The notes beneath the pieces are model-generated. The model had not been told where the DNA came from. It saw only the letters and a program-made list of their open reading frames with translations, and searched no databases. A stretch of DNA of 64,000 nt from Hermetia illucens. Lineage: Eukaryota; Arthropoda; Insecta; Diptera; Stratiomyidae. The position numbers were made by a program, and so were the translations under genes. Below, one piece after another: positions 11,461 to 23,200 of the stretch; position 1 is the first letter of the stretch, and each line of letters starts with the position of its first letter. The stretch spans positions 7,535,841-7,599,840 of the forward strand of contig NC_051850.1 in the NCBI RefSeq assembly GCF_905115235.1, in the 5' to 3' direction.

Positions 11461-11839
11461 CGGTTTTTAAGAGAATCTTGATTGCGTGCATCCAGTTTAT
11501 GTTAAAGAGCACCACAATTTTTACCTATTGACGGACGATTGTTACCTATTAACGGAGATTTTCGATATAGAAGATAAGGAAGGAGCAGCTCAGGTGAAGC
11601 TGCTTAAGGGGGTCGTCCAGTTACACCATTACAAAAAATAGATTTTTTTATGTGCGCTACGGCCTACAACAACTCTATACTTCGCGTATTGCAACTTAGA
11701 ATTTGTGCCAGTGTTTACCACAATATCTAAAAACGTCGAATGCAAAAAGTGTCACGGCTGAGAATCGATCGGTAAATCCGGCAGTTCTTGGTCTGACGAT
11801 CTAAGCGAGTGGTCGTGGGATTACTCCGAAGGCTGAGCT
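11461..11839. other. Non-coding interval, one repeat-end motif
   Basis: No gene is visible. At 11607 the string TTAAGGGGGTC occurs. It also begins two ~210 bp repeats at 32365 and 33905, so this may be the end of a related non-autonomous element. Confidence 0.3.
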
Positions 11840-13820
11840 ATGTTTATGATATGGTGTAAGGCTGTTCCAGAGGATTTTTAATGGCATCTATGCGGCAGAA
11901 GACGTAATTGCAAGTGGCTAAGTCCTTAAAAACGAATGGATGGTACGTTGCATGCCTGACAAATCGCACTGGGCGTCTTGAAGAGCCCGCGTAAGTTGTG
12001 CAGGAAGAAGTACCCTGTGGCATGAAGAATTCATTCCGGATAGGCAGCGATGTGCCGAATACCATTTCGGCCGGTAAAGCCTGCAGATCTTCCTTGAAGG
12101 TGGTACGCATGGTGAGAAGTACTACGGGAAATGCCTGGAGCTAAGGTGTCTCCGGACTGCACCTAAGCGTGTCCCTCAGTGTCCGGTGCATGCGCCAACC
12201 ATACCATTCCCCTGAGGATGGTACGGCGTTATGCGGGTTTGGTGAGCTCCTACGAGTTGAGCAAGTTTAGCGATGAGGTCTGACTCATACTGTTTCCCTT
12301 GGTCGGAGGGCCAAAGATTGAAATCCAATGGTCAAAAAGAGCTCTGGCGACGGTGATAGACTTGGTGTCCCGCAGTGGGACTGCCTGGGGCCAACGCGTG
12401 TAGCGGCCGATTATGGTAAGGCAGTTTTCGTATACCCCGCAGTGGCAGCTAAATCAATCAGCGCGGTTATAGCGATGAACTTTGGCCGACTGATATGGGA
12501 TGCATTGCTTTACTCGGCGGAGAACATCTTTGCGTAGACCTGGCCAGAAGAATTTTAACGATACGCGCTTGCCTGTGTCGTGGTTGCTGGGTTGCCACAG
12601 TTGGTGTACGGTGCCGAAGGTTTGACGACGAAACGCAGCCGTTGAATTCCACGTAGTATGCCGAATGAACGTCAATTTCCAGCTGATGGAGTTTAAGACG
12701 TGGGCTGGCTGGCGGGTGATTTAGTTGAATATCCTTCGTTTGGGTTTTGCTGATAGCTTTAGTTGTGATAGTGGTGGGCATGTTGAGTGTCTCCACGCGT
12801 GAGACAGCGTCGGCGACGGTGTTTTCAAGTTGTTCAAGTTGCCTGCTCTGACGCGACGAGGTCTTGTTGGAACGTTGCGGCAAGGCGAATACGAGTGGCC
12901 GATGATCACTGTGGATCACAAATTTACGGCCCTCCAGGATGCGTTGAAAAAATCTTATAGCTGCAAAGACTGCTAGAAGGTCGTGATCATAGGAAGAGTA
13001 CTATCGTTCGGCCCCCGATAGCCCCCGATCCCAACAGAACCCAACCCCCATCATGTCGCTGTTGATCTAATGCTAATGGTTGCATCGGTGACAAGAAAGA
13101 TAGGTGGCGGCTGTAAGGATGCTCTGCTTGTGGCGTTCAAATGCAGACTCGGCGTCAGGGGTCCAATTTAATGCGGCTTTCTTCGTCGAAAAACCATTGA
13201 GAAGCTCGTGAAGCGGCGCCTAGTGCTTGGTGGCGTCTGGAATGCAGCGAGGGTAGTAGTTAAGCATTCCAAGAAAGTGCCCAAGTTGTGAAGAGTTCAC
13301 TGGCTTGGAGAACTCCGGAATGGCTTCGATTTTTGGCACCTTTCTCATTGATGTGGTAGGCGGCAAAGATAACCTCTAGTATTTACTCCAGTTGGGCTGG
13401 AGTTATAAGCATGGAGTATGTCGAGGAGCTGCTGGAGATGTTGATGATGGTGTTCGTGATTATTCGGAAATACTTGAATATCGTTTTGGTAGACACGGAT
13501 GAACGGAAGCTGAGAAGTGTTATGATTGCAGTTGCATGTCTTCCGGGATGGCGGGTATTTAGTAAAACTCCTGCTGGAGATTAATGACGGAGGACACCAT
13601 CCTGTAGTAAATCCTCGACTATTGGTAGCTAGTGTGCACGCGTTGAGCTGACGATAGTCGCCAGTGGCGCGGCAACTACAACCTCCGAACCCATGTGAAG
13701 AGGGCTGGCCCATTGGCTCGATGATGGTAGGATAACGCCGAGCTTGAACAAACCGACGAATTCCCTCTTTACTACGGTGAGTCGTTCACCGGCGAGGTGG
13801 TGAGAGGACTGACTGCCCTG
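11840..13820 (-). mobile_element. Ty3/Gypsy LTR retrotransposon pol remnant (fossil)
   Basis: On the minus strand, recognisable pieces of a Ty3/Gypsy pol gene occur in the usual order: an RT beginning near 13790, an RNase H region near 12910 (IHSDHRPLVFALPQRS, later ENTVADAVSR), an integrase zinc-binding and core region near 12650-12450, and an integrase C-terminal part near 12100-11850. The last part resembles CsRn1/Kabuki-type elements. No gag, protease or paired LTRs could be identified. The copy is fragmentary, with many breaks across all domains, and looks old. It is recorded only as a fossil. Confidence 0.7.
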
Positions 13821-14111
13821 TAGTGTATCAGCAGTTTGGGAATACGGGTCATTTCACCATTTGGATTATTGTTCAAGGAAGGCGGAGAGCTGCGTTGACT
13901 GCAATCACACGTGAGGCTCCTGGCTGGAAGCAGAAATTCTTTTCGTGGGGTGCAATATATGTATCGCATATGGATTTATCACAAATTTTCGACAAAACAA
14001 AAGGTTTAACTCCGCATCAACTTAATGCAGGACCGGACCAACTGGGGAGCAACTTACTCCCTCTTTTCTGGTCCACGGACCCCTCGCTTAGGGCTTGCAC
14101 CCCAACTTTTT

Positions 14112-14346
14112 AAAAAAAAAGTCAAGCGACGACCGCTTTACGGTTTCTTACCAGGGCAGAGGCAAATCGTCAGACGCTAATATATAATTCGTAGGCATGT
14201 CGTGTTCTACGAAATATATAAAGGAGCATTCAACATCTGCGAGCCGCTATGGTCACGCTGCTCCCAGGGCAGAGGTGAGGCAGCGTCTGACGATTTGCCT
14301 CTGCCCTGGTAAGAAACCGTAAAGCCTTCGTCGCTTGACTTTTTTT
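14112..14346. repeat. Foldback MITE-like inverted repeat
   Basis: Two 58-base arms, 14121-14178 and 14282-14339, are reverse complements with about 56 of 58 positions matching. They are extended outward by an A run (14112-14120) and a T run (14340-14346). The ~100 bp loop contains a second small inverted repeat (14181-14194 with 14208-14221, one mismatch) and a further copy of the arm motif CCAGGGCAGAGG near 14265. There is no coding capacity. The shape fits a non-autonomous foldback or MITE element, but superfamily and target duplication are not resolved. Confidence 0.75.
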
Positions 14347-15369
14347 AAAAAGGTTTAACGACACCGTATCCAGAGGATTCTGAAATATTGACCGAAAAAA
14401 CCTTAACACCAAGTATCAATATTCTGTCGTACTTTTCGAAGAAAAAGAACATAGATGGCAGCGAAAAACGAAGCTGCTCTTAACATCATCTGATGCAGAA
14501 TTTTCGACCAAGTAGGATCCCAATACATTGCAGTAAAATGTGTAGTAAGGATCACTAGCGACGCCTTGATTTGATATACATATCCCACAAATCCTATGAA
14601 ATGTCCGTTGGGTGCTTCTTCATCAGAGAAGAACGGTTAAGCAAACGGAATATATTGTTCAGACCGGCCCTCTTCGAAAGGGTTGAGCAGGACGCCAGCA
14701 ATATTCCCGCGAATGGCATCTATAGAATATCAGGATATAGCCTTAGTTTTGACTGATCAAACTGCAACGGAAAATGATTTACTCCTTTGGATCTTAGGAT
14801 GTGTAATCAATTTACCGGGCGGGTGCTTTGTGAGAACTTCTTCAGGAATCGTCCCGTAATGATATTAACATCTTCGCACTCCAAGAAACGCGTCAAGTAA
14901 ATAATTATAGTTTTTACACAGTTTGGTGTATCTGTGAATTTTCAATTTCAAAGGAGGAGACCGGTTGTTGCGCCGTTGATGATGATGATGAAAGGAGGAG
15001 TCAGAAAGAGTGAAATTCCATTCATTGAAATCAATTTTTCCATCTTTCACACCGAAGCAGTGTACACGGTAAGGCTGCCTACTTTCAGAAGGACGCTTAT
15101 CTTGCAGAGGCCGCGACAAGGTTCAGGTTTCAAAAGATGGGGAAAAATATCCACGGATACGTGGATGCCTATTAGGGGAACTGCAAAACGGGAAGTTGAT
15201 CGTGCATGACAGCAGCAGGACCAGCCTTCCCTAAGGATACCAAAAACAGTGGATTTTGGTCGACCCTTGATGAGATCAAATAAGTTATGTACTTGCTCCT
15301 GGATTCGCACAATTCAACCGAGTATTTATTCATAATGTTGATTACCATGACGCCGTAATGCTTGCTCAC
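14347..15369. other. Non-coding interval
   Basis: No gene supported. A ~30 base segment near 14958-14987 (GGTTGTTGCGCCGTTGATGA core) also occurs inside the R1 LINE at 48584-48606, so a small LINE-derived piece may be present. Confidence 0.3.
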
Positions 15370-16790
15370 AATTCACTCCATCATACACGTTTCCAACAAA
15401 TCGACATCAAGTACCCACGTTAGAGGTTTGCGCAAGAAGACTGCGCATAGCAGATTTGTCTTTCGGCGCATTGCTTGAATTTGTATGTTGAAACAAAATC
15501 ATTGCACATGCTCGAACTTCTTTGGTCATTTGCGATGGTACCGAATATGTGATTCAGTGCATTGGTGTGAGGTCACGTGACCGTATACGTCATAACAATT
15601 CAAGCAAATGACACATCAATATATGACCCGTTCTATGACAAGTAAATCCTCGTTAGCGCGAATTACATAGGCATACTATTGACGACGCCTCCCTCACAAT
15701 TTTTCCACGATCAATGCATCTCTATGGCGTATGTTCTCATTTCGAATGTGATTATTGCGTGTTACGCCACTGGTTCAATGAAATATCATCGGCTTTGTTA
15801 CCGTGAGGCGCCGTTCATTTTCTAGAATAGGTCAGCACTCAGAACAGTAGAGGACGACTGGGTGCATAACACTGCGGTAAAATTGAGTCATTTGTTGATG
15901 CATAAATTACAACGAACGCAAGTTGTGGAACCTCACTTCATCGAATGCGGTTCACCAATGCCAGATAGGTTTCGGTCGAGATATTCCCAGTTGACAATGA
16001 TAATGCCTGTTTTGTTTGAGTCGGCCATCAAAAATTCAGTTTGATCATTCCACTTTTGGACAAGTTGCTCCAAGGCGCCTTGCTATGAGGCGCTACGAAA
16101 TCATCATCTGCATAAAGCACTCTGAAGGGCGCTGGATGTTACATGCGATAGTGTAAATCACAAGAACAAACCGGGGCGCTTTCTCGAGGAATACCGACAA
16201 AGACGCGAATCCTTTTTGATATATCTGCCACGCTTCCAATCCCGATAGAGCAATTTAACCTAGTACATGAGTTTTTCAAGCATTAGATGCCGCTGCTAAA
16301 CATACCAGATGAGTTTGTGTTTTCTAGATTCAGAAATAGCATGTAGGGAGGACGATGATTTTTATGAGTAATCGCGCAACGTGCATTTCGTCAATAGTTC
16401 CGCAGCTCTTGACAAACACGGCTTAGCTCGTTATTTGAACGATGCCATGAATACAAAAATCTTCATGGTATAAGACAGCAACCGGATCGGACGGTAATTT
16501 GAACATTTTGCTGGACTTCCTTTCTTTTCCACATTGGAACGGTGGCTCTTTTTCGCCAACCAGATGGTGTTATATCTTCCTCAATAATCCGATTGAAGAA
16601 GTCACTGAACCGCAGTAATCGACCCTAGCTCTTCGCTTCGTGGTCAGAGCTCGGATGCGATCGTCAGGTTCTGTTGGTTTCCTCGATTTAATTCGTTTAA
16701 TTGCTTCCTCGACTTCAGTGGCGCTGAAATATGGAATTGCTCTAAAAATTGAAATCTGCTCGAAATATTTCCGCCATCTGTCCGTTGCGG
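15370..16790 (-). mobile_element. RTE-clade LINE, old degenerate copy
   Basis: The minus strand aligns piecewise with the younger RTE copy at 32680-33460. Examples are the block around 15840-16080 and the one at 32890-33200 (shared AGAACxxTAGAGG and TTTTGGACAAGTTGCTC). The 5' part at 16490-16700 retains a decayed RT finger region with a PFQCGKERK-like string. Stops and indels are too many to count reliably. It lies just downstream of the brm 3' UTR. Confidence 0.55.
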
Positions 16791-16858
16791 TTCACTAGTC
16801 TACTCTAGACTATACAGGAATACATAAAAAAAACTCAATTTTTGCTTCTCTTCACTAC

Positions 16859-16864
16859 TTTATT
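16859..16864 (-). terminator. Candidate poly(A) signal of brm
   Basis: AATAAA on the minus strand (tttatt on plus), about 340 bases beyond the brm stop codon, in AT-rich sequence free of other genes. Confidence 0.5.
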
Positions 16865-17202
16865 TCCATACTCGAATATAATATAAGAGCAATACATAGA
16901 AATATTTATAATTAAGACTTCAAAGCAACCTTTCATTCTTCCCAGGTTCTACTGGGCTCACCAACTCATTCCCACGAACAGCTCGCATCAATTGAAACAA
17001 ATAAATATTCCCCTCAATTAGCATAGTATCCTTTGAGTTCACTCCGAAAGGGCATTCAAAAAATTAAAAAAAAAAACAACCAAGAGAAAAGCTAGAAGCC
17101 AACTAAATTGTGATCTGAAATTCAAAATTCGAGAGAACTAAGTTACATAACTAATCCTACTTTAAGTTTACGTTCTTTTAAGATTTTTCCTTGTTTTAGA
17201 TT

Positions 17203-20200
17203 TTAATCTAGATCCTCGTCCTCATCATCTGAAATTGTGTATTTCTTCTGCGAGCGTTTCCGGCGCGATTGTTTCTTAGCGGTGGAGGTCAAGCCGGATG
17301 AGTTGCTACCACTCGGACCCGGAGTAGAAGTCAGATTCATCCCGGAACCACTACTGCCAGTTTTGCTTAATTTCAACTTCATTTTCACGCTTCCACCGTC
17401 ATCATCGGAATTTTCTTCCTCCTCCTCATTTTCGGATCCTTCAACCGAACATTCGCCCCCTAAATAACGTTGCCTGGCCGCAGCGAAAACTCTTTGTAAT
17501 TCCAGGGAGTCATCGTAGATCAAAGAAGCCTCTTCATTGTAGATCTGAGCGTTTTGGCAGAGTTGGAAAAATTCCTTTTCAAAGTCGGCAAAGTCATAGT
17601 ATTTTTGGTCTTCGATGCGTTGGAGGATTTTCTTGATGTCGATGGGGCGTTTGATAATTTCGTAGTAGTCGGGGAGTTTCTGACGCGATGGGAGTTTCAT
17701 GAATGGTTCGGACAGGATTCGACCGTCTTCGGTTGTGTGTTTGATGACTGCAGAAATTACTTTACGCATTTGTTTTTTAAGTTTCTTGTCAACGTTTTGA
17801 CGTCGCCGCTTCACTGATGCCATGAGCAATGAGTCGTCATCAGAGTCATCTTTGCGATTCTTACGCTTGCGGCGCTTACGTTTCGCCTCACGCTCCTCTT
17901 CCTCCTCATCCTCGAATTCAGCGCCGTCATCGATAGCTTTAAGCCATTCTTTTTCGGTCAAGCTGTCTGTGTAGTCAACTTCCTTGCGTTGACGAGAACC
18001 TCGTCCCAAAACGCTATCATCTTCATATGTCTGCCAACGCTCAACTTCATCGTCCTCTTTGACTAACCAATCTGGTAGCTCGGACTCATCAATCAACCGT
18101 TGACGACCAGGATGATTAGCCATATCGTTCTTTTTGCGCTCAACATCCATCTTCTTGAACAATTCCAATTCGTCCTCGCTTCGAGCAATCATCAAATTAA
18201 TCATTTCATCGTCTGGGACTTCATTCTCTTCCTCCTCATCTCCGTCGTCTTGATGAAGGATTGTTTGCAAAAATTGCTGACGTTCACTCCCCGTTGACTT
18301 CTGATCGAACATACCAGCTTGGATGACTTTCTCGTCCATATTGAGTTTGTAACGAGCAGCAGCCAGGATTCTTTCTTCGACCGAGTTCACTGTCATCAAT
18401 CTTAATACACGTACTTCATTCCTTTGTCCGATACGATGAGCACGATCCTGTGCTTGAAGATCTTGATGCGGATTCCAATCGGAATCGAAGATAACGACAG
18501 TATCGGCTGCCTGCAGATTCAAACCTAAGCCACCAGCTCGCGTCGAGAGTAAGAAAACGAAATAGTCGGAATCCTTAGCGTTGAATTTCTTCAGGAGATC
18601 GCCACGATCTTCAGCTTTTGTGGTACCATCGAGACGAAGGTAGCCAAACTGACGCCAGCCCAGGTAATCCTCGATGATGGTCATGCATTGGGTCATCTGA
18701 CAGAAGAGCAAGACGCGATGGTTGGTTGCTTTGAGTTTGGGTAGGATACGATCCAATAGTTCGAATTTTCCAGAGACTCGGTATAGATCAGGTCCTGTTA
18801 GGAAAGGGCAAGGAAAACAAGGAAATAATGAGGTTAAAAGATCAGAAATATTTAGACCGCAATTGAGAAAACTAAAGACTGGTCGAATACTCACCTGAAA
18901 CCACGCCATGTCCTCCAATATGATCGCAATACTTCTCCTCAATATGCTGGAACATGAATGGATGATTACACAATTTTCTCAACTGCACGATTGTGTTCAT
19001 CAAAGCCTTAGCTCCGCCCTTTCCATGTTTGCCCTTCTCCGAACCGTCCGTGAGTAAAACACCCTTGCTCTGCATGTGTTTGTACAAAACCCTTTGCAAT
19101 CCAGACATCTCACACTTAATTATGTATTCCACCTTATCAGGCAACTGAGATTCGACCTCTTTCTTAAGACGACGTAGCAAGAACGGACGCAGGACCTTAT
19201 GCAAACGACGAATAATCAAAATCGTTTCTTCTTCATTCAATTCGACCTTCTCGCCGGTAGTTGCGAACGGGGCGTTGAACCACTGTTCGAAGGTTGAGCA
19301 ACTTTTGAAGATCGACGGCAGAAGGAAATTCAACAAGGCCCAGAGTTCGGGCAGTTTGTTCTGCAAGGGAGTACCGGTGAGCAGCAAGCGGTGAGGAGCG
19401 TTGTAGTGCGTGTTCAGGACTTGGGTCAATTTGCAATGGTGATTCTTCATACGATGACCTTCATCGATGATCATGTACTTCCACTGGAGCTTTGCAAGGA
19501 CAGCTTTATCCTTTATGACGTATTCGTACGTGGTCAGCAGTACATTGAACTTTGTTGCGCGCATTTGATTTTGAACGGAACGTCGTCCAGCGGGGCTGCC
19601 TTTGTAGCTCACTACGACTACAGCAGGGGCCCATTTTTCAAATTCCAACACCCAATTGGGGAGTGTCGACAGTGGAACAATGACCAAGAAAGGTCCGTTG
19701 ACTTTCTTACGTTCCATCAAGTAAGTGATCAACCCAATCGTCTGGATAGTCTTCCCGAGACCCATCTCATCCGCAAGAATTCCATTCAAATTATTGTTGT
19801 ACAACGAAACCAACCACTCCAAACCTTTGATTTGATATTCCTTCAATTTGCCATTGACCAAAATGCTTGCTTGTTCAGTAACCTTCTCGTGGATAGTATG
19901 CGCTATGCTGTAATACGTCTGCTCTTCAGTGCGGTATTCGTCATCCTCAACCTTGGCTTTCTTGATAAGCTCCTTGGTTTTCTCCTCTTCAGTTTTGATT
20001 TCCTCTCTGGTCTTCTCTCTTCGCGTTTCCTTGAAATCATTGTCGCCATTGTCATCATCTGATTCACCTTCAGATTCACTCTCGACCCATTCCCAACCCG
20101 GATGTGCTTCCAACCATCGATGCAAGTCCTTCAGAAGAGGAGCTTCTTCGCCGTATAATTTGTTGCCTGTAGTGGGTTCGTAGACAGTGACCCGCATTTC

Positions 20201-23200
20201 ACCAGCTTGACAACTGTCGTCAATCTGGATAAACTCTCCGCTTGCGAGAAGTTCTTTCTTATAGCGCTTATTGCGTTTCATCTCTTCCTCCTTCTTCTTC
20301 CTCTGGTCAACCTTGTGTTGCTTAACCATCTCAGTGAGATTGCTAATGTACTCATCGGTTTGGGATAGCAAGAACGCCAAGCGTTTATCTTTCTTCTGAT
20401 CAATGAGTTTCCTGTAACCTTCTTCATCCTCAGCCATCAAGCGGCGCATACGTTCCTTCTCGATGCGTTCTTGCTCTTTCTTCTGCTCCCGTTCGGCGTT
20501 GGCGTGGTAGTTCATAACGGCCTTGTTAATACGAGCCAGACGTGCTTGATTGTTGCGATGATATTCTTTGAGGTCTTTGCCATGTTGCAGTACCGCAGCA
20601 AGGAATTCTTGATGCTTCTGACGTCGTTTCCTGTCAGCTTCCAACTTCTGCTGTTTCTCTAATTTTTCGGTGGCTCGAGCCTCACGCAATCCTTGACGTT
20701 TCGTTCGTTTGTACGCTTTCACGTTTACAGCAGTTTCAAGTGTGGTATCACGACGCGTGCATTGGACAATTTCACTTCTCAATTGACGTTGGAAATTCAG
20801 GACTCGCAACGCCCGCAGCTCGATTGCAGCTTGAAGGCGGAGATCTTCAGGCATTGTGGCTGGGAGAGAAGAAAGTTCTCGCATTCTGTGAGCTATGCGG
20901 GCAGCCATGCGATTTTCACGCTCTTGGAGTAGAGTTATAGGATCTAGACCGACTGGTTTTGCAACGGTGGTTACTCTGTTGGGCTTTTGCAGGGGCTGTT
21001 GAGGAGGCTGTGATCCCTGTTTTGGACCTTGTGCCTGCTGGATGCCTTGATTCGGAGGCCTGTTGGCTTGAGCCATGCTAGCAGGCATTGGGCTGGAGAC
21101 TTGAGGTTGTCCCCCACCACCAATCAAAGGTTTATTTGGACCTGTTTCAGGAGTCGGAGGCTGGCCGGTGATTGGTGGCTGTACAACCATTTTATTTCCT
21201 CCCTGTTGGTATGGACTAGGAGGTGTTGGGCATTGGGGTGGAGTACCATCTTGACGGGAGGGACCTGTCATGGGTGGTTGACCCATTGGTGGCTGTTGCG
21301 TCGGCGGTGGTGGTCCCCCAGCGTTGGGTGGCGGCTGTTGTTGCTGCTGCAGCGGTGGCTGCTGAGGAGGTGCACCCGGCTGCTGGGGTGGTGGTTGCTG
21401 CGCTAATTGCTGAAGCATCGTTTGGATAGCTCCATTCAGTGGTTTATTGCAAGCTAGCAGACGATAAGCAGTGATTTGTGCTCGAAGCATTTTCAATTGA
21501 TTGGCTGTAAGTTTTTGGTGCGCAGAATTTGCTCGCAAGGCTAGGAGTTGAGAGTAGCGTGGATCATCTTGTAAGCCTTTTTCATCCATAGAGTCAATAG
21601 CTCGCTGTAGGGCGTTGAGATTCTCTTGGCCAGGTTGTCCGGGAACTGTGTTGGGTGGTCCCTGTTGAAGAAAAATAAATGAAATCTTAGAAACGCCGAT
21701 GAAGTGCTATTTTTTGTGTTATTGTGATCAAATGAGTGAATTTACGTTGTGCAGCTTCAAGAGGGCGACAGCCACAGTTTCGGAAGGGGGACTGGACTAC
21801 ATATCGATATTCAAAGATGTTTCTGACCAGGGTTTTGAAAAGTGTTAAGGAGGGTTGGGTTAAGATAAATTCGGAGGGGGAACATGGTATAAAAATAGAC
21901 ATTTTGGAAGCGCGATTAATGATGTCAACGAAGTGGGAGTTGAAGTGAAGTTTGTCATCGAAGACTACACCCAGATCCACCAAGAGGACTTAAAAGGATA
22001 GCATTTGCTGATATCTAGGGTCAGTTTTGTAATTAGACACCAAGAAATCAGAGAACCTATGTTGGATTGCAAGAGAAAGAGAGATTGCAAACACGAGAAG
22101 AGGAAGTTATTAATAAAAATTAGGAATAATAGGGGGCCAAGTATAGATCCTTGGGGAACACTAGAGGAAGGAGAGAAGGAACGGGATGAGTAACCACGAA
22201 CATAAATTGATAGGTAGGAGGAGAGCCAAGCGATCATTTAGAAGGAGACGAGTTTAGAGAGGAAAATATTGTGTTCAATGGTAACAAAGGCTTTGGAGAA
22301 ATCGGAGAAGGAAAATAAAGGTATTATTTACAGTTAAAAAGGAAGAGATTAGGAATCCCATCGGGATCAGATCCGACATTGCTGTCAAGATTAGCAATGA
22401 GATAAGAAATGGAATGTTGGAATATTTGGAGCATTCTGCACCTAAAAGGGGGGTAGATTGCGCAGTGCTCGAAGAAGCAAACACGCAAGAGAAATAAGAA
22501 CAAAGTAGGTCGCAGGAACTTGAGTGAAGGAGGGAAAAAAATTGTTGGAAGAAGGGAAAGATAAGGTGGAGTTGTTTAGAAGAAAAACCGCCTGGCAAAT
22601 TCAGGGATTGAGGGAGTCCTGAATTTGTCATTCAGTTGATGAGAAACCGGGGCAGTTGGTGGAGGGAGGGACATTTTCCCATTTTTTTTTGGTTAATTTG
22701 CGATTCCATTCAAGGCGTTTGATGCGTTGACATTATCCTGGACGAAACCGCAAGACGTCGATTTTGTAAAAAAGTAGATTGTATCCCCTTTCCCACGACC
22801 AAAACAATGAAAGAAAGTTTCTTCGATCGAATTCGAGTCCATCCACTTGATGACGAACTCAGCACTTTCTTAATCCCTCTAGAAAAAAATGTAATCATTG
22901 AAAATTATTTGGGCTCCTTCAAAATTGGTTTCATTTGAAACAGTATATTTTGTCCAATGAATAACCCAGTTCAACGCCCAATGGACAGATTCTAGAGTCA
23001 CTTTCAATCTTCAGAGAGGATTTTGGAAATAGGGGGTCATCATCTAGAGAATACAGCGCATGCTCGATTATATTAGTAGTGTTTCTGCCAAAAAAGGCGT
23101 TTGTAAGGATGGACTGGAGAGATAGTATATTGCCGAGGTACAAAATTGAAGAGTTGTTGCATAAAATTTCTGACCTTTTTTGATGGATGCCCATCCCCGG

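Noticed and set aside
19391-20062. 223-codon open frame on the plus strand
   Set aside because: It is antisense to the conserved SNF2 ATPase exon of brm and owes its openness to that exon's codon composition. There is no homology or promoter.
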